DNA of 64,000 nt from contig NZ_CP114039.1 of NCBI RefSeq assembly GCF_026965535.1, forward strand, positions 682,001-746,000, given 5' to 3'. Below are positions 61,993-64,000 of this stretch, one piece after another. This DNA is from Corallococcus sp. NCRR (GTDB lineage: Bacteria; Myxococcota; Myxococcia; Myxococcales; Myxococcaceae). Made by a program: the position numbers and the translations under genes. Within the stretch, counting starts at the first letter, position 1. Each line of letters opens with the position of its first letter. The notes under the pieces are model-generated. The model was not told the origin of the DNA and did no database searches. It was given only the letters and a program-made list of their open reading frames with translations.

Positions 61993-62757
61993 ATGGGTCT
62001 ATCCGATCTCGTCGCCCCATTTTATAGGGCTCTCGATCCAGCCCAAGCTGGGAAGGGCCCTGTTCTCGGCCAACTTGCGTGGGTACCTGCGCCCGCGCCT
62101 CTACCAATTCCGCAAATTTTGGAAGTCGCGCGCAATGACCCTCGAGGGCATGCGTCAGCCTCCTCGACGATTCGAAATGTTACGACGAGTGACTTTAGAC
62201 GTCGTGGGGGCTTACCGGTCTACAAGTTGAACTTGGCCGATCACGAAGAACTGATGGTTCAAAAGGCCAAGCGTCGCCTTGCCATAGTAGTAGCCCTGTT
62301 CGGAACGACATTCCCAGATGTCGATTCGGTCGTGAAGCTCGGAGGGAAAAAGCATCTACAAGAGCGAAATATCCTCGTCGCTCCGCTCTCTGGCGTTCAG
62401 ACCGCTGATCATCCGAATGGATTTCCAGAAGTGATGCGGCATCGCATTGATGCCCTAATGTACAGTCAGTTCTTCTACTGCCCTTCGAACAATAGTCCTG
62501 AGGTACTGGCGTCTGTTGCACGGCTCGACCGCCTATTCCCCGTAGTGCCAGTCGCACCGGCGGCATACACGCCACTGCCCCTCGCGCTGGTCGATGACGC
62601 ACTTAATATTCTTATGGCGTTGTTACGCATGCGGTTCGGCTCCAAGCAGGAACCTGAAATCGACGAACTACGGGAGCTCTTAGCTGAAACAGTCCCTGCA
62701 CAATTCGCTCCGACTATCCCTGCAGGAGCCGTTGCTGGCCCGCTACCGGGAAAGTAG
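61993..62757 (+). CDS. Unrecognised partner of the Panacea protein, possible MazF/PemK-fold toxin
   Basis: The 254-aa protein has no family recognised with confidence. Its N-terminal half reads like an SH3-like MazF/PemK barrel: GPVLGQLAWVPAPAPLPIPQ, then KRRLAIVVALFG, RNILVAPLSGVQ and VMRHRIDALMYSQFFYCPS, the order of GDIVWV, RPVLVL and VVxxPxT segments in PemK. The C-terminal part is helical (LVDDALNILMALLRMRFGSK). It sits 5 bp after the Panacea gene, shares its low GC, and ends before the right direct repeat. A toxin role is inferred from context. Confidence 0.5.
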   Translation: MGLSDLVAPFYRALDPAQAGKGPVLGQLAWVPAPAPLPIPQILEVARNDPRGHASASSTIRNVTTSDFRRRGGLPVYKLNLADHEELMVQKAKRRLAIVVALFGTTFPDVDSVVKLGGKKHLQERNILVAPLSGVQTADHPNGFPEVMRHRIDALMYSQFFYCPSNNSPEVLASVARLDRLFPVVPVAPAAYTPLPLALVDDALNILMALLRMRFGSKQEPEIDELRELLAETVPAQFAPTIPAGAVAGPLPGK

Positions 62758-62970
62758 TTCGGCGTTCACGCCATCTCGCATAGCCCCCAGCGCTGCGAAA
62801 CTCTTGAAACGTCCTTGGCCGTCCGGCGACCACCAAAGTCTTGCAGTCGCAAGCTGAGGTTTTTGACCTGTGCAAACTCTGCTCGTCATCGTGGGCGTGA
62901 CTCCTGCAATGTTCCGCCGCCTTCACTGAGTGAAGGATCTGTGTTGCGGTGAATAGGTCGCGCCGTGAGT

Positions 62971-63026
62971 CGCGGACCGCCGTCAACGAGGCCAGTCGCG
63001 CAGGAGCCAGTCGGCGGCATCCTGCT
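62971..63026 (+). repeat. 56-bp direct repeat, right copy
   Basis: Matches 60059-60114 at 54 of 56 bases. It covers the last 44 bases of the gene at 62983 (minus strand) plus 12 bases beyond its stop codon. It marks the right border of the IS/Panacea island. Confidence 0.9.
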
Positions 63027-64000
63027 GGTCCCACTCCACGCGGCCGGTCAGCGTCAGGCCCCCGCGCTCGATGCGGATTCGCCGCCACACCGGCGCGCCC
63101 GGCACGTAGCGCGCGTCCGTGCGGGACCAGGCCACACCGCCGGTGGCCTCCACCATGCGCATCACACAGGCGTCGAACTCCGCCTCTGGAAGCCAGCGCA
63201 GGGCGTCCAGCACCAGGTCGGAGTCGAAGCCGCTCAGCGCGGACGGATGACCGGTGACGGCCCGCAGGGACCGGGAGCCCCGCCCCTCCGGGATGAAGGA
63301 CAGGCCCTGGGGCCCCAGCACGCAGAAGCCCTTTTGTTCGCCGAGCTTCGCGGGGAACACCGCCACGGTGTCCAGGCGCACGCCCGCCCGGGCCGCGCCG
63401 CGCAGGGGCGGCTGACGGTGCAACTCCACGAGCAGCGCGACCGCGGTGGCCCCTTTGAAGGAGCGCGAATGGAGCCGGCGGTCCCCTTCCACGTGGAGGT
63501 TCCCGTTCTGTTCCAGCCGGAGCCCGTTGGGAGCGATGGTGCCCAGCCGCACCTCCTGCGGCTCACCGAACAGCGGTGCCCAGATGAGCCGCTCGCTGGT
63601 GAGCCGGAGCCGGCCCGTGCCCAGGAGCAACGCCCCTCCGACGACCATGCCGGTCAGGAGCAGGAGCAGCAGGAGCTCCCTCCCGTCGCGGACGGAGAGG
63701 AAGAACAGGAAGCCCAGCGCGCCCAGCGCCGCCCATCCGCTCGCCATCAGCGGCGACACAGCCTGCTTCCGGGGCCTGGGTACAAGGCTCGGCCCCGACT
63801 GTCGCCAGGCATCATGCTCGAAGACGAGCACCTCGCCGGGCTTCAGCGCCCACCGCACCTCCTGGCGCACCAGCGCATCCAGCCGCCTCAGCGCCTCCTC
63901 CAGGGACACACCTTCGGGCGCCACCGTCAGCACATCCAACCGGCGCCGGGCCAGCCGTGTCAGCCGCTCCCGCCGCGCCGACAACTCCCGCGCCGCCTTC
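62983..64000 (-). CDS. Membrane protein of unknown family, 5' end outside the window
   Basis: The frame stays open to the window edge (KAARELSARRERL at the visible start); a TTG at 63984 is possible but the true start is probably outside. The visible part has a basic helical N-terminus, a two-helix membrane hairpin (ASGWAALGALGFLFFLSV; ELLLLLLLTGMVVGGALLL) and a C-terminal region of PH-like beta strands (GRLRLTSERLIWAPLFGEP, then VRLGTIAPNGLRLEQNGNLHVEG). LTSERLIW is reminiscent of bacterial PH domains. Its 3' end carries the right direct repeat, so it was the insertion site of the island. Confidence 0.6.
   Translation of the reverse strand, partial: KAARELSARRERLTRLARRRLDVLTVAPEGVSLEEALRRLDALVRQEVRWALKPGEVLVFEHDAWRQSGPSLVPRPRKQAVSPLMASGWAALGALGFLFFLSVRDGRELLLLLLLTGMVVGGALLLGTGRLRLTSERLIWAPLFGEPQEVRLGTIAPNGLRLEQNGNLHVEGDRRLHSRSFKGATAVALLVELHRQPPLRGAARAGVRLDTVAVFPAKLGEQKGFCVLGPQGLSFIPEGRGSRSLRAVTGHPSALSGFDSDLVLDALRWLPEAEFDACVMRMVEATGGVAWSRTDARYVPGAPVWRRIRIERGGLTLTGRVEWDQQDAADWLLRDWPR

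Overview
The window is very GC-rich with strong third-position G/C bias. It carries many lipoproteins, TPR and HEAT proteins, SitA-type polymorphic toxins, a Ser/Thr-kinase/AAA/GAF/histidine-kinase fusion, and small lipoproteins with a CGGVE-type lipobox. This points to a Myxococcota chromosome, most likely Corallococcus or a close relative (inference from gene content; no database was searched). No rRNA, complete tRNA or CRISPR array was seen.

Layout. 1-4.7 kb: end of a Ppx/GppA-HD gene, a zinc alcohol dehydrogenase, and an SDR-QueA-like operon divergent from an XRE-cupin regulator. 4.7-6.5 kb: lipoprotein toxin with an HNH-type C-terminus plus DUF2019 immunity gene. 6.5-16.6 kb: outer-membrane and lipoproteins, a 2OG-Fe oxygenase, DUF4230 plus macrodomain pair, a TPR protein, a hybrid histidine kinase with degenerate ATP-binding boxes, and a DUF2270 membrane protein. 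16.6-20.8 kb: two-gene operon for a secreted 727-aa protein and an exported HEAT-type protein. 21.2-25.5 kb: NAD isocitrate dehydrogenase, SUI1/YciH, a VKOR-DsbA fusion coupled to a cupin, and ygfZ.

25.5-33.5 kb is a sulfur-handling block: ECF sigma with fused zinc finger, DsrE, SoxB-like phosphoesterase, lipoprotein rhodanese, a thioredoxin remnant, an ECF sigma/anti-sigma pair, two YeeE/YedE halves, then in the opposite direction an ETHE1-type persulfide dioxygenase, a rhodanese and a TSUP exporter. The genes suggest thiosulfate or sulfane-sulfur uptake, persulfide oxidation to sulfite, and sulfite export. The block ends in a TSUP tail that repeats the 3' end of ygfZ, which borders it on the other side.

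33.6-37 kb: zinc metalloprotease with two discoidin domains and several small lipoproteins. 37-39.8 kb: tyrosine/homogentisate catabolic operon (fah-maiA-hppD) with a perfect 16-bp palindrome upstream. 40.3-45.2 kb: the 1653-aa signalling fusion. 45.2-54.7 kb: methyltransferase, SpoIIAA-like protein, trypsin-like protease, serA overlapping tail-to-tail with a D-2-hydroxyglutarate-type dehydrogenase, a MopE-like metal-binding repeat lipoprotein, and an alpha/beta hydrolase. 54.8-57.1 kb: second SitA-like cassette (DUF4375, PD-(D/E)XK lipoprotein toxin, Imm52/DUF5953-like immunity). 57.1-60 kb: beta-propeller di-heme cytochrome-like protein.

60.06-63.03 kb is a small foreign island flanked by 56-bp direct repeats that duplicate the 3' end of the last gene. 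It contains IS5 and IS3 scars and a lower-GC two-gene operon: a Panacea-domain protein followed by an unrecognised protein with a possible MazF/PemK-like barrel. It is the best candidate for an undescribed toxin-antitoxin or defence unit.
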